Assembly: GCA_035561135.1 (NCBI GenBank)
Contig: DATMYA010000052.1
Coordinates: forward strand, 124,001-188,000
Direction of reading: 5' to 3'
Source of the DNA: Clostridia bacterium
GTDB taxonomy: Bacteria; Acidobacteriota; Terriglobia; Terriglobales; Acidobacteriaceae
DNA length: 64,000 nucleotides
The notes beneath the pieces were generated by a model. It was given only the letters and a program-made list of their open reading frames with translations, ran no database searches and had not been told where the DNA came from. A program made the translations under genes and the position numbers. This document shows positions 27,191 to 36,158 of the stretch, one piece after another. Within the stretch, counting starts at the first letter, position 1, and each line of letters starts with the position of its first letter.

Positions 27191-27787
27191 TTACTTAGCA
27201 AGTACTGCCATAGCTTGCCGGAATAGCTGATCGAACGTGCCGTTCTCGTTCGCGCGACGCGCAAACGTGAGCGCCTGTTCGGCCGACGCACGCTGATATC
27301 CAAGATTCATCAATGCCGAAAGCACATCCTCGTCCATGGGAGAGAGTCCGGCGGTCGCTGGCATGGCGGCCTTCACCGCACCGAACTCCTCCAGCTTGTC
27401 TTTCAACTCCAACACCATGCGCTCGGCCGTCTTTTTCCCGATGCCGGGAATCTTCGTCAGCTTGGCGACTTCGCTTGCGCGGATTGCGCCGACCATATCT
27501 GAAACGGGCATTCCGCTCAGTATTGTTATCGCCAGCTTCGGACCAATTCCGCTTACGCTGATCAGCCGCTCGAACAAGCGCTTCTCCTCCGGATGCAGAA
27601 ATCCGAATAGCGCAAGCTGATCTTCGCGAACGTGCGTATGAATGTGCAGCGCGACTTCCGCGCCAGCCTCCGGCATATCGCTGAAGGTCGGCACGGTAAT
27701 GACGACGTCGTAGCCGACGCCGCCACATTCCACAATGGCTTGATTGGGATGCTTGGTAACGAGCTTTCCGCGAAGATGGGCGATCAC
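27191..27787 (-). CDS. ruvA: Holliday junction DNA helicase subunit RuvA
   Basis: Encodes the tetrameric junction-binding partner of RuvB in branch migration. The 198-residue product shows all three domains: the OB fold (MIAHLRGKLVTKHPNQAIVE ... VHTHVREDQLALFGF in similar form), the double helix-hairpin-helix domain (LISVSGIGPKLAITILSG; LTKIPGIGKKTAERMVLELKDK) and a C-terminal three-helix domain that contacts RuvB (DVLSALMNLGYQRASAEQAL). ruvB and ruvC are not adjacent. The gene runs leftward between the unknown zinc-ribbon membrane protein and the C39-like gene. Confidence 0.96.
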   Translation of the reverse strand: MIAHLRGKLVTKHPNQAIVECGGVGYDVVITVPTFSDMPEAGAEVALHIHTHVREDQLALFGFLHPEEKRLFERLISVSGIGPKLAITILSGMPVSDMVGAIRASEVAKLTKIPGIGKKTAERMVLELKDKLEEFGAVKAAMPATAGLSPMDEDVLSALMNLGYQRASAEQALTFARRANENGTFDQLFRQAMAVLAK

Positions 27788-27834
27788 GAGTGCATTGTAT
27801 CGGCCCGACCGCCCACTTCAACAGACAAACTCGA

Positions 27835-28866
27835 CTACATTCCGCTGCTCACGCCTTGCGCCTTGGATTGTTCGCCTGCGGGCGTTCCCAGTTGCTCGAA
27901 CACGGCCACGAACTTCGGCTTGCGGCCCTGCGTATAGAGAACGTAGCAGGCGCCGAAAAGTGCGAAACCGATCGTGAACAGGCCGTTGCCGCCTTCTTTC
28001 TCAATCTCGACCAGGTTCTTCACAATGGCCCAAACAATGCCGGTGCTGAAAGCCAGTCCTTCAGACTTCATCACCGACAGCGTAAAAAAGATTACGTCGC
28101 CGAAGACAACGCTGGCGACCGTCAACGCCAGCACCAGTGCCTGTCCGGTCCTGTTGATCTTTCCAATGCCGGCGAACACCGCTTTGGCAACGATCCACCC
28201 TATGCCGACGGCACCCCAGAGGAAGATTCGTTCGATTGCATAGGCGACGCCGCCCCACGCTACGCTTCCAGCGAGAGCAGCAGCAACGCCAAAGAGAACT
28301 CCGCGTGGCAGATTTGTTTCTTTCGCGTCGTACTCCTGCGACACGGTCTGCTGCTGGTACTGCGCCTGGGACTGGCAACTCGCGCAGTAGTAGCCGGGCA
28401 CTCCGTTGTAAAGCATCAACTCGGAGCAAGCGGTGCTTGCGCACATGTCACATCGCGTTTCAAGCGGCGACGCAACGCTCTTGATGGCCTCACAGATAGC
28501 CGATTGCAATTCCGCAACTTTGTCTGCCGAGTGCTTGCGGAAACTGTAGTTCCAACGGAAATAAAGGAAGTCCGCACCAACCGTAAGCTGTTTTTTTAGC
28601 CCGGAACTCCACTTCTTCTCGCCCAACGCTTCCAGTACCTGGGCGCTGTTTTCAATGGCGGCCGTCACAAGCGTCGAGTCCTCGACCTTCTTGAACCGAA
28701 GAAAAAGAGAGACCGCGTTTTGATTGTTCACGAGAGTCGGCGCCGCTGCCGTGACGTACCCGCCACGAACGCCGATGACCGCGCCTTCTTTTGTTTGGAA
28801 AGGGCCCTGCTTGGGGTAGTGCGGCAGGCCTGTTGCCTGCGACAGTTCTGAGTAGTAATCAGCCAT
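27835..28866 (-). CDS. membrane protein with zinc-ribbon-like cysteines, unknown function
   Basis: A 343-residue protein not recognised beyond its layout. The N-terminal 170 residues are soluble and begin MADYYSELSQATGLPHYPKQG. A four-cysteine module follows (RCDMCASTAC ... GYYCASCQSQ), then four hydrophobic segments (for example GVLFGVAAALAGSVAWGGVAY and LVLALTVASVVFGDVIFFTL) and a short cytoplasmic tail. ATG 28866 is preferred over an upstream ATG at 28896 because GGAGG stands just in front of it. It may be cotranscribed with ruvA (47 bases apart). A membrane sensor or assembly factor would fit, but there is no direct evidence. Confidence 0.7.
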   Translation of the reverse strand: MADYYSELSQATGLPHYPKQGPFQTKEGAVIGVRGGYVTAAAPTLVNNQNAVSLFLRFKKVEDSTLVTAAIENSAQVLEALGEKKWSSGLKKQLTVGADFLYFRWNYSFRKHSADKVAELQSAICEAIKSVASPLETRCDMCASTACSELMLYNGVPGYYCASCQSQAQYQQQTVSQEYDAKETNLPRGVLFGVAAALAGSVAWGGVAYAIERIFLWGAVGIGWIVAKAVFAGIGKINRTGQALVLALTVASVVFGDVIFFTLSVMKSEGLAFSTGIVWAIVKNLVEIEKEGGNGLFTIGFALFGACYVLYTQGRKPKFVAVFEQLGTPAGEQSKAQGVSSGM

Positions 28867-28946
28867 GGCGCCTCCAGCTAGGGTTGAGCGCCACACACTA
28901 CCCGCAAGAAGTCACAATGTAAAGTGAGTTGCAGGTTACGAAGATG

Positions 28947-29684
28947 CTACTGACGCCGCTTGTAATACACGGCGAACTCGAATCCCGGAGGCGGCGGAAA
29001 CAGTTCCGCAATTTTCCGCAGGCGCTCGGCCATCGGATTCGGAGCCAGCAACGGGTAATCCCGTTCGCGCAGATCGTGATAGTCCACGTCTACGTAGAGC
29101 GACAGGATGTATATCGCAATGGCGTCTGAGAATGCTGCTTCCAGATACTCGTTGCGCGCCTTCTCTGCTTCCGGCCCGCCTGAGGTCGCGACTTTGCGCA
29201 ACTCGTAAGCGTCGAGACTGGTTTCGCCACGCACTTTGTCCTGCGCCTGCTTCCAGGCGATCTCGGCGAAATCCTTGGACACGCCGGCGCGTTCCACGAA
29301 CGCATGTCCCACGTTGATAAAGAATTCGAACCCGACCGAGAATCGGTCATCCATCAGCCGGGTTGAGATAAACACGCACTGGGCATCGCCTAGCGTCAGG
29401 TTTCGATGGCAAACCGCGTTATCGCTCAGGGCGATGTCATAGCGTTCGGCAACGATCGTCTCATTGCCTTCGCAAACCGTGAGCGGGACGAAGTAGTAGG
29501 CTTTGCGCTCCAGGGCCGCAGCAACTGCGGCCGGGACGGCGGAAACCATGCGCTCCAGGTCAGAGGTCGAGACCGTAATCTCCCCCATCGACCCGAAGCA
29601 GATCCCGTTGGGTGCCTGCTGTACTGGCGCGAGTGTGAGTACTTCTGCAGGCGTATGCGTTGTGACCGGAGTTGTTTGTGACAT
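28947..29684 (-). CDS. conserved-looking cytoplasmic protein of unknown function
   Basis: A 245-residue protein with no signal peptide or membrane segment. It has an ordered mix of beta (YYFVPLTVCEGNETIVAERY, DAQCVFISTRLMDDRFSVGF) and helical stretches (DFAEIAWKQAQDKV; AFSDAIAIYILSLYVDVDYHDLRERDYPLL) and a proline-rich segment near the C-terminus (FPPPPGFEFAVYYKRRQ). I do not recognise a family. Codon and base use match neighbouring genes, supporting a real gene. It lies 80 bases upstream of the zinc-ribbon membrane protein gene, same direction. Confidence 0.65.
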   Translation of the reverse strand: MSQTTPVTTHTPAEVLTLAPVQQAPNGICFGSMGEITVSTSDLERMVSAVPAAVAAALERKAYYFVPLTVCEGNETIVAERYDIALSDNAVCHRNLTLGDAQCVFISTRLMDDRFSVGFEFFINVGHAFVERAGVSKDFAEIAWKQAQDKVRGETSLDAYELRKVATSGGPEAEKARNEYLEAAFSDAIAIYILSLYVDVDYHDLRERDYPLLAPNPMAERLRKIAELFPPPPGFEFAVYYKRRQ

Positions 29685-29842
29685 GCGAGTCCCTATTTTA
29701 GCGCAGCCGTTCGACGCGCCATTCTAACGCGGCGGCCGCAAAAAACCTGTGGCCCAAGCAAGCCGGCTTTGCTTTCATGGGGATCACGGCTGCATCAGAG
29801 CGCAAAATGTTGTAGTGTTTTCTGTTCGTGGAGGTCAGCCGA

Positions 29843-30133
29843 GTGTACGAAGATGTCTCTGTACCTGCGCGTCCCAGCCGATTGATGCTCTTCTTCATGA
29901 AGACCTTTCGCGTCATCCTGCTTTCGCTCATGTTCGCCGCGCTCGGCATGGGGTTGGGTTTGTTGATGGGCATTCTGGGTACGGTCGCCTATGCCATTGT
30001 GAACCATTCGCATCCGGACGTAACTGTGGCCTACCGCCTGGTTGCCATTCCTTTGGCAATCATCAGCGGATTAGTCGCGCTGCTGTACACCGTCTTCAAC
30101 GAGATACGAACAGCTTTGCGAACACGCGCCTAG
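29843..30133 (+). CDS. small two-TM membrane protein
   Basis: A 96-residue protein with two hydrophobic helices: about residues 19-55 (FFMKTFRVILLSLMFAALGM then GLGLLMGILGTVAYAIV) and about 64-85 (AYRLVAIPLAIISGLVALLY). The GTG at 29843 is chosen because GGAGG lies eight bases upstream; a GTG at 29828 is in frame but has no such site. It diverges from the gene at 28947-29684 and precedes thrS by 110 bases. Function unknown. Confidence 0.65.
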   Translation: MYEDVSVPARPSRLMLFFMKTFRVILLSLMFAALGMGLGLLMGILGTVAYAIVNHSHPDVTVAYRLVAIPLAIISGLVALLYTVFNEIRTALRTRA

Positions 30134-30243
30134 GGCGTTTGTTTGACCCCTACCCCCAACGTCTCTAAACTGAGTAGATTCCGGGCGATTCGACTGCACA
30201 TCCCTGAAGTGGGCTGTAGCAGCGGTTGCCAAGGCGTTTTTAT

Positions 30244-32283
30244 ATGGCAGATCAAATTAAAGTTAAGCTCCCCGACGGCAGCATCAAGGAAGTTCCGCAG
30301 GGCACCACCGCCCTCGACATTGCCCGTTCCATCAGCCCGCGTCTGGCAGACGCCGCTTTGGTCGCGAAGATCGCGCCCTTCGATGGAAGCAAGAATGGCA
30401 CTGACATCGTAAGCAGCGATGTTGCCAGGAATGTAAGCGACAGTGTAACCAGCAATGGAGATGGCGAACTGGTCGATCTCACTCGCCCGATCGAGAACGA
30501 TGCCGCGCTCCGCATCCTCACCGAGAAGGATCCCGAGTCGCTGGAAGTTTTCCGCCACTCGTCGGCGCACCTCATGGCCGCCGCCGTCCTGGAACTCTTC
30601 CCGGAAACCAAGCTGGGCCATGGCCCCGCCACCGAGAATGGATTCTTCTACGATTTCTATCGTCCAACGCCGTTCACGCCCGACGACCTGGCGAAGATTG
30701 AAAAGAAGATGCAGGAGCTTGTGCAGCGCAACGAACCCTATGCGCGCGAATTCCTGCCACGCACCGAAGGTCTTGAGCGGTTCAAGTCCGAAGGCGACTT
30801 CATGAAGTGCCACTTCATCGAGCAGTTCACGAAGCCGGACGAAAAAATCTCGCTCTACAAGACCGGCAAGTTTGTGGACTTCTGCCGCGGCCCCCACATT
30901 CCCTCAACTGGGAAGATCAAGGCATTCAAGCTGCTCAACATCGCCGGCGCCTACTGGCTCGGCGACGAGAAGAACCCGCAGCTCCAGCGCATCTACGGCA
31001 CCTCATTCTTTTCCAAGAAGGATATGGACGAGTACATGGCGCGACTGGAAGAGGCCAAGCGCCGCGACCATCGCGTGATTGGCCAACAGCTTGATCTGTT
31101 CTCGATCCAGGAACTGGCCGGCCCCGGGCTCATCTTCTGGCATCCCAAGGGCGGCCTCATGCGCACGCTCATGGAAGACTGGCTTCGCGCGGAGTACCTC
31201 AAGCGCGGTTACTCGCTCGTCTTCACGCCGCACGTTGCGCGACGCCAGCTTTGGCAAACTTCCGGTCATGAAGGCTACTACTCGCAGAACATGTTCGACA
31301 CCATGGAACTGGACGATGCGGAATATCGCATGAAGCCCATGAATTGTCCGTTCCACATCCTTATCTATAAGGACTCGCTCAAGTCTTATCGCGACCTGCC
31401 TGTGCGACTGGGCGAACTCGGCACCGTGTATCGCTACGAACGGTCAGGCGTGATGCACGGACTTCTGCGCGTGCGCGGCTTCACTCAGGACGATGCCCAC
31501 ATCTTCTGCACTCCGCAGCAGATTGAGGACGAGGTAGTCGCCTGCATCGACTTCGCTCTCGCCGTGCTCAACACTTACGGCTTTGAGAAGTACCAGGTTG
31601 AGCTCTCTACCTGGGACCCGAAGGACCGCAAGAACTACGCCGGCACCGATGAACAGTGGGACCTCGGACAGCGTTCGCTTGAGAATGCACTGCAACGTCG
31701 AGGCATTCCTTACAAGACGATTCCCGGCGAAGCAGCGTTCTATGGGCCGAAGATCGACGTCAAACTTGTCGATGCCATCGGACGGCTGTGGCAGCTCTCG
31801 ACCGTGCAGTTCGACTTCACCCTGCCGGAACGCTTCGGCCTGGAGTACGTCGGCGAAGACGGCCAGCGCCATCAGCCATTGATGGTGCACCGCGCACTTT
31901 ACGGTTCGGTCGAGCGCTTCTTCGGCGTCCTCATCGAGCACTACGCCGGCGCATTTCCTGTGTGGCTCTCGCCAACGCAGGTTGCACTCGTTCCGATCGC
32001 CGAGCGCCACGTTGACTACGCAAACAAAGTGGCCGATCAACTGAAGGCCATCGGCGTTCGTGTACACGTTGACGCTCGCAACGAGAAGATGAACGCGAAA
32101 ATCCGCGAGCACGCGATGCAGAAGGTCCCATTCATCCTCGTGGTTGGCGACAAGGAATCCGAAGCCAACGAGGTCAACGTGCGCGTCCGCGGCCAGGAGA
32201 AGGCGGAAGGCACGTACCCGGTCGCCGACTTTGTTGAACGAATCAAGAGGTTGATCGAGACGAAGGCCCCGACACTGGCATAA
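30244..32283 (+). CDS. thrS: threonyl-tRNA synthetase
   Basis: Charges tRNA-Thr with threonine. The 679-residue class II enzyme has the N-terminal TGS domain (IKVKLPDGSIKEVPQGTTALDIAR), the editing domain with HSSAHLMAAAV and the distal CRGPHIPSTG zinc/editing motif, the catalytic core with MNCPFHILIYK (zinc Cys), RYERSGVMHGLLRVRGFTQDDAHIF and the anticodon-binding domain (VALVPIAERHVDYANKVADQLK). ATG 30244 is used (MADQIKVK); an upstream in-frame TTG would add six residues. It ends at a strong terminator. The common neighbour infC is absent, and no T-box leader was recognised. Confidence 0.97.
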   Translation: MADQIKVKLPDGSIKEVPQGTTALDIARSISPRLADAALVAKIAPFDGSKNGTDIVSSDVARNVSDSVTSNGDGELVDLTRPIENDAALRILTEKDPESLEVFRHSSAHLMAAAVLELFPETKLGHGPATENGFFYDFYRPTPFTPDDLAKIEKKMQELVQRNEPYAREFLPRTEGLERFKSEGDFMKCHFIEQFTKPDEKISLYKTGKFVDFCRGPHIPSTGKIKAFKLLNIAGAYWLGDEKNPQLQRIYGTSFFSKKDMDEYMARLEEAKRRDHRVIGQQLDLFSIQELAGPGLIFWHPKGGLMRTLMEDWLRAEYLKRGYSLVFTPHVARRQLWQTSGHEGYYSQNMFDTMELDDAEYRMKPMNCPFHILIYKDSLKSYRDLPVRLGELGTVYRYERSGVMHGLLRVRGFTQDDAHIFCTPQQIEDEVVACIDFALAVLNTYGFEKYQVELSTWDPKDRKNYAGTDEQWDLGQRSLENALQRRGIPYKTIPGEAAFYGPKIDVKLVDAIGRLWQLSTVQFDFTLPERFGLEYVGEDGQRHQPLMVHRALYGSVERFFGVLIEHYAGAFPVWLSPTQVALVPIAERHVDYANKVADQLKAIGVRVHVDARNEKMNAKIREHAMQKVPFILVVGDKESEANEVNVRVRGQEKAEGTYPVADFVERIKRLIETKAPTLA

Positions 32284-32303
32284 ATACACCAGCCGAAAAG
32301 AAG

Positions 32304-32334
32304 ATGCCCGGACGTTTCCGTCCGGGCATTTTCT
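32304..32334 (+). terminator. terminator of thrS
   Basis: Perfect 11-base stem ATGCCCGGACG (32304-32314) / CGTCCGGGCAT (32319-32329), loop TTTC, followed by a T-rich tail. It lies 21 bases after the thrS stop. Confidence 0.9.
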
Positions 32335-32384
32335 TCTGGTTACGCTATACTTCGCCGCAGAAGTAGCGCGTGAGTGGGGTGCTC

Positions 32385-33119
32385 ATGTCGGAAGTCAGAG
32401 AGTTCGAAGGCATTAAGTTCGATATGTGTTGTGCTGCGCGAATCCTGTATCGGGCGGGGCTCAGCGTTGCCAATGCTGGGCACCTCAGCGTTGCCATCGG
32501 CAGCGACAGGATGCTGGTGAACCGCTTCGGCCCGTCGTTCGCGACCCTGACCGCGTCGGACATTCTCACCGTCAGCTACGATGGCAAGATTCTGGATGGC
32601 GAGGGCGTCGTCAATGACACCATCGTGCTGCACGGAATCATCCATCGCGAGAATCCTGACGTCACAGCGGTAGCGCATACGCATCCACCTGCCACTGTCA
32701 CCTGGAGCGTCTTCCGCACCGTACCTCAAATCTATGATCAGGAAAGCTGCGTGCTCGCCGGCGATGTCGGTGTCATCGAAGAAGATTACGAGGGCATCGA
32801 CGCCACCGAAGATCGCGTGATGCCGTTGGCGCGCAAGGTCGGAGAGTATCGCGCGGCTATCCTGCCCAACCACGGCGCAGTTACCAGCGGGCCCAACATT
32901 CAGATTGCAACGGCCTTCATGCTCTTGCTCGAAGGCATGTGCTTGCGCAATATATCCGTCGCTGTCGCTGCGCGCGCAACCGGACTTACCCCGGAGCCTA
33001 TCAAGTTGGAGCACGCGCTCACAGCAAAGCGCGAGATCGCGCGTATCCCATTCCTTCAGCCACTATGGGCAGACTTCCTCAAGCGCCTGCGACAGACCGA
33101 TCCCGAGCTCTTTAGTTAA
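32385..33119 (+). CDS. class II aldolase/adducin-family protein
   Basis: A 244-residue protein of the class II aldolase fold, whose members are zinc-dependent aldolases, epimerases or decarboxylases acting on sugar-phosphate-like substrates. The metal ligands are seen as HTHPPA (AVAHTHPPATVTW) and LPNHGAVTSG, and the start of the fold as CCAARILYRAGLSVANAGHLSV with the glycine/asparagine loop. The ATG at 32385 is taken; a GTG five codons upstream is also possible. The substrate cannot be predicted. No sugar kinase or isomerase is adjacent. Confidence 0.82.
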   Translation: MSEVREFEGIKFDMCCAARILYRAGLSVANAGHLSVAIGSDRMLVNRFGPSFATLTASDILTVSYDGKILDGEGVVNDTIVLHGIIHRENPDVTAVAHTHPPATVTWSVFRTVPQIYDQESCVLAGDVGVIEEDYEGIDATEDRVMPLARKVGEYRAAILPNHGAVTSGPNIQIATAFMLLLEGMCLRNISVAVAARATGLTPEPIKLEHALTAKREIARIPFLQPLWADFLKRLRQTDPELFS

Positions 33120-33345
33120 CACGGCCGTCAGCTTTGCTTGGACAAACGTGCTCGCAATCGAGTTACTCCCCGGTAAAAACAACTCATCCTGAGTACGCGC
33201 ATTCTGCGTGTGAGCATTGTTCTACAAACGACTTCTACTTACCTGTGGAGAGCAGGGCAAAAATGTGAGTTGTACGTGGCTGCTTAATTGCTTTTCAGGG
33301 TAGCTAGCTAGAGAGCAAGCTCAGTCCCAATAAAGAGGCGCAACT

Positions 33346-34293
33346 GTGACCATCAACTCCGCTCGATTCACCGCCCTGCTCTTCCTTCTACTCGTCATTT
33401 TTGTTTCGGCTTCGGCATTTGCCGACTGCGCGGCACCGTCTACGCCGGGCTTGCGAATCTGCTTTCCGTCACAGGATTCCAAGGTCACGTACGCAGCTGG
33501 CATCGAGATGGGAGCAACGGCGAAATCCGGCTCTATCGTCAAGTCCGCCGTTTACGACAATGGAAAACTTGTGGATTCTTTCGACTTCCTTCCAGGCACG
33601 CTCTATGACTACGGGATGATTAATGGGTTGCATAACATAGTCGTTAAAGCCTGGGACAGTGCCGGTAACGCCTACCAGGCCAGTCGCTCCTTCAGGGTGG
33701 TCGGCTTTGGCGTTGGATTTTGTAGCACACCCAGTGAGCCCGGAATCAATTTCTGCTGGCCTAAAAGCGATAGCTCGCAGCCCAACAGCAGTGTCAGCAT
33801 TTCCGCCACGGCTCGCGGCGGTGGCTCCAAGATCAGGTCGCTCAGTGTTTATGTGGACGGCATCTTCCGGGTCGGCAGTTCCAATAACTACATACTGACC
33901 AGCGTCGGCGTCGCAGCTGGATCGCATCGTGTCGCCATCGTTGCCAAAGATTACGCAGGCCACACCTTCAAGTCGGTACACAATATAAAAACTTTCTACG
34001 ACTACACCTGCAATCCGAAAACCGGGGCATGCTCGCCGGGCATCGTGATTCACAACCCGACAGGCCCAGACGTCTCTTCGTCTTTCCGCCTTGACGCGCA
34101 GGTTGTCAATAACCCAAAGCCGACCACTAGCATGAAGGTCTATTTGGATTCCAAAGTGATCGCGACATCGACGGGCCCCGGTATCACCGCCCAAATTAAC
34201 TTGCCGAAAGGGACGACACATATCGTGGCAGTAAAAGCCTGGGACACAGAGGGAAAGACATATGCCGCCTTCCAGAACCTCTATGTCCAATAG
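33346..34293 (+). CDS. secreted protein with tandem Ig-like domains
   Basis: A 315-residue exported protein: signal peptide (FTALLFLLLVIFVSASAFA) followed by three Ig-like beta-sandwich repeats, each with a Cys-x-P opening (RICFPSQDSKVTYAAG; NFCWPKSDSSQPNSS; VIHNPTGPDVSSS), a central VYxDG or KVYLDSK strand and a closing VVAKDxxG or VKAWDxxG strand. The same repeat style ends the phosphoesterase at 1180-2985. No catalytic domain is present, so a role in binding or adhesion is plausible. Start is GTG 33346 with AAAGAGG upstream. Confidence 0.75.
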   Translation: MTINSARFTALLFLLLVIFVSASAFADCAAPSTPGLRICFPSQDSKVTYAAGIEMGATAKSGSIVKSAVYDNGKLVDSFDFLPGTLYDYGMINGLHNIVVKAWDSAGNAYQASRSFRVVGFGVGFCSTPSEPGINFCWPKSDSSQPNSSVSISATARGGGSKIRSLSVYVDGIFRVGSSNNYILTSVGVAAGSHRVAIVAKDYAGHTFKSVHNIKTFYDYTCNPKTGACSPGIVIHNPTGPDVSSSFRLDAQVVNNPKPTTSMKVYLDSKVIATSTGPGITAQINLPKGTTHIVAVKAWDTEGKTYAAFQNLYVQ

Positions 34294-34373
34294 GAAGTTC
34301 AACAGGAAGTAATGTGGTGGACATTACCCCAGCGGCTTTACAGGCTGCGTCGAAACCACATGCAAGAAGTGGG

Positions 34374-34459
34374 GTCATCCTGAGCGTAGCGAAGGATCTG
34401 CTGTTCACAACAAAGCAGATCCTTCGGACTCGCACAAAGCGGCGTGACCTCAGGACGAC
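34374..34459. repeat. REP-like palindromic element A
   Basis: Outer arms GTCATCCTGAG (34374-34384) and CTCAGGACGAC (34449-34459), inner arms CGAAGGATCTGCT (34390-34402) and AGCAGATCCTTCG (34414-34426). It is intergenic. The arms recur in elements at 42498 and 44924, which marks a dispersed repeat family. Confidence 0.75.
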
Positions 34460-34553
34460 CCAAGATAAAAATTCAGAGCCCCGCTCAAACGCCCTGTCTA
34501 CTCCACCCAGATCCGTCTCCACAAAATCTCCCCGTCGCGCTTACCATGTAAGC

Positions 34554-34930
34554 ATGATCGAAGTCGTTAATCTCACGCGTAAATTTGCGCGTCGTTCGAC
34601 GACCTGTGGTCGCCAAAGATCGCGGGCGAGCTGAACGACAGCTACGTTAAGCTGGCGAAGCTAAAGGGAGAGTTCGTCTGGCACCACCACCAGAACGAGG
34701 ACGAACTTTTCCTGGTCGTGCGCGGCACCCTTCACATGTTCATCCGCGAAAACGGCCGCGAGCGCGAGTTGCGAATCGAGCCCGGCGAGTTTGTCGTCAT
34801 CCCGCGCGGCACCGAGCACCTGCCTTTCGCAGACGACGAAGTCGAAGTGATGCTACTCGAGCCCAAGACAACGCTTAACACCGGCAACATACGTAACGAA
34901 CGCACTCGGACGGAACTCGACCGAATTTAG
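34554..34930 (+). pseudogene. cupin-domain protein with a frameshift
   Basis: The ATG at 34554 starts MIEVVNLTRKFA, which is the usual N-terminus of a small cupin family, but this frame stops 26 codons on. The rest is in another frame from about 34583: FDDLWSPKIAGELNDSYVKL, GEFVWHHHQNEDELFLVVRG (cupin motif 1 with three His and Glu) and EPGEFVVIPRGTEHLPF (motif 2). Joining the two needs a shift of one base near 34587-34595. It is either a recently broken gene or a sequencing error; the remaining reading frame is well conserved. Metal-binding residues are intact. Confidence 0.7.
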
Positions 34931-35026
34931 CGACCCGCGCACGCAATTCGTCTAAGTCACTGAGCCGAACGCTGCCGCTATGGTCTACTTCTTAGTTGCT
35001 CTGCGTGTAAATTTGCCGAACTCCCG

Positions 35027-35803
35027 ATGACCTTGCAACAAGCTGCAATCCTCTTTGTAACCGCGCTCGTCGGCGGTGCTGTGAACTCCGTTGCCGGGGG
35101 CGGCAGCTTCCTGTGCTTTCCTGCCCTGGTTGTGACTGGTATGCCGCCCATCAACGCGAATGCCACGAACACGATGGCACTGTGGCCGGGCACGCTCGCC
35201 AGCGTCGGAGCCTATCGCCGCGAACTAGCGGGCGAGGGGCGCAACATGCTGCTCCCGCTTGTCGTCACCGGGTTCATCGGCGGAGTGCTCGGCGCGGTCA
35301 TTCTGCTCAAAACTCCGCAGGCGACTTTCCTTCGCCTAATCCCGTACCTGCTCGCGTCCTCCACGTTACTTTTCGTTTTCAGTGGAATCATCAGCAAGTG
35401 GATCCGTCAGCGCAGTGAGCACATGAAGAACCGCACTCGCCTGGCGATGCTTGGTGGCGCGCTGGTACAGTTGTGCATCGCGGTGTACATAGGATTCTTC
35501 GGTGCCGGAGCCGGCATCCTTATGCTCGCCTTGTTTGCGATCCTCGGGGTCGAAAGCATCCACACCATGAACGCTTATAAGACTGTGCTCGCCACCATTT
35601 GCAACGGCGTGGCGATTGTCACATTCATCATCGCCGGAGCCGTGGTGTGGCCGCAGGCGCTGCTCATGCTGGTCGGAGCCGCGGCCGGCGGATACTACGG
35701 CGCTTTTTACGCGCAGCGCATGAATCCCGCACACGTGCGCTACGCCGTCATCGCAACCGGCGCGGCCATGTCGCTCTACTTTTTCGTGAAACAGGGTTTA
35801 TGA
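35027..35803 (+). CDS. TauE/SafE-family membrane transporter
   Basis: A 258-residue integral membrane protein with about seven or eight hydrophobic helices. It carries the family marks ALVGGAVNSVAGGGSFLCFPALV near the N-terminus and GFFGAGAGILMLALFAILG in the second half, the two repeated glycine-rich loops of TauE/SafE (formerly DUF81) proteins. Members are thought to export sulfite, sulfoacetate or other small anions; the substrate here is unknown. It precedes a SemiSWEET gene by 67 bases in the same direction. Confidence 0.88.
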   Translation: MTLQQAAILFVTALVGGAVNSVAGGGSFLCFPALVVTGMPPINANATNTMALWPGTLASVGAYRRELAGEGRNMLLPLVVTGFIGGVLGAVILLKTPQATFLRLIPYLLASSTLLFVFSGIISKWIRQRSEHMKNRTRLAMLGGALVQLCIAVYIGFFGAGAGILMLALFAILGVESIHTMNAYKTVLATICNGVAIVTFIIAGAVVWPQALLMLVGAAAGGYYGAFYAQRMNPAHVRYAVIATGAAMSLYFFVKQGL

Positions 35804-35870
35804 AACAGGAATTTTGATTTCCGCGCTCTACTGCCCCTAGCGCGAGCTCTCAAGGAGAAAGCTGTTTAAA

Positions 35871-36158
35871 ATGGCGGTTCTGTTTACCATCGTAGGATTT
35901 TTAGCCGGAACTCTTACAACCGTGGCCTTCATGCCACAGGTACTGCATACGTTCCGTTCCAAGTCCGTGAAAGACCTCTCGTATGCCATGCTGATTAGTT
36001 TCAGCGTGGGCGTCGTGCTCTGGGTCATCTACGGCATCTATCTGAACTCCTGGCCCATGATCATCGCGAATGGGGTTACTTTCGTCTTCCAGGTCCCACT
36101 CATTTTTATGAAGGTGCGTTACTCGCGACACCAGCCATTGCCATCGCGGAATTCGTAG
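35871..36158 (+). CDS. SemiSWEET-type sugar transporter
   Basis: A 95-residue protein with three transmembrane helices, the PQ-loop/MtN3 unit of bacterial SemiSWEETs that dimerise to move sugars. The PQ motif is seen in TVAFMPQVLHTFRSKSVKDLS, and the third helix carries the Asn of MIIANGVTFVFQVPL. Length is exactly that of the family. It follows the TauE-type gene and may be cotranscribed. Confidence 0.88.
   Translation: MAVLFTIVGFLAGTLTTVAFMPQVLHTFRSKSVKDLSYAMLISFSVGVVLWVIYGIYLNSWPMIIANGVTFVFQVPLIFMKVRYSRHQPLPSRNS

Noticed and set aside
30134..30243. T-box or other leader before thrS
   Set aside because: Only 110 bases, without T-box sequence or antiterminator pairing.
33249..33320. Sequence resembling a cyclic di-GMP (GEMM) riboswitch before the Ig-domain protein gene
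   Set aside because: It has GGGCAAA and GGGTAGC but lacks the GCAAAGCC core and the expected spacing and tetraloop receptor; similarity is too partial.
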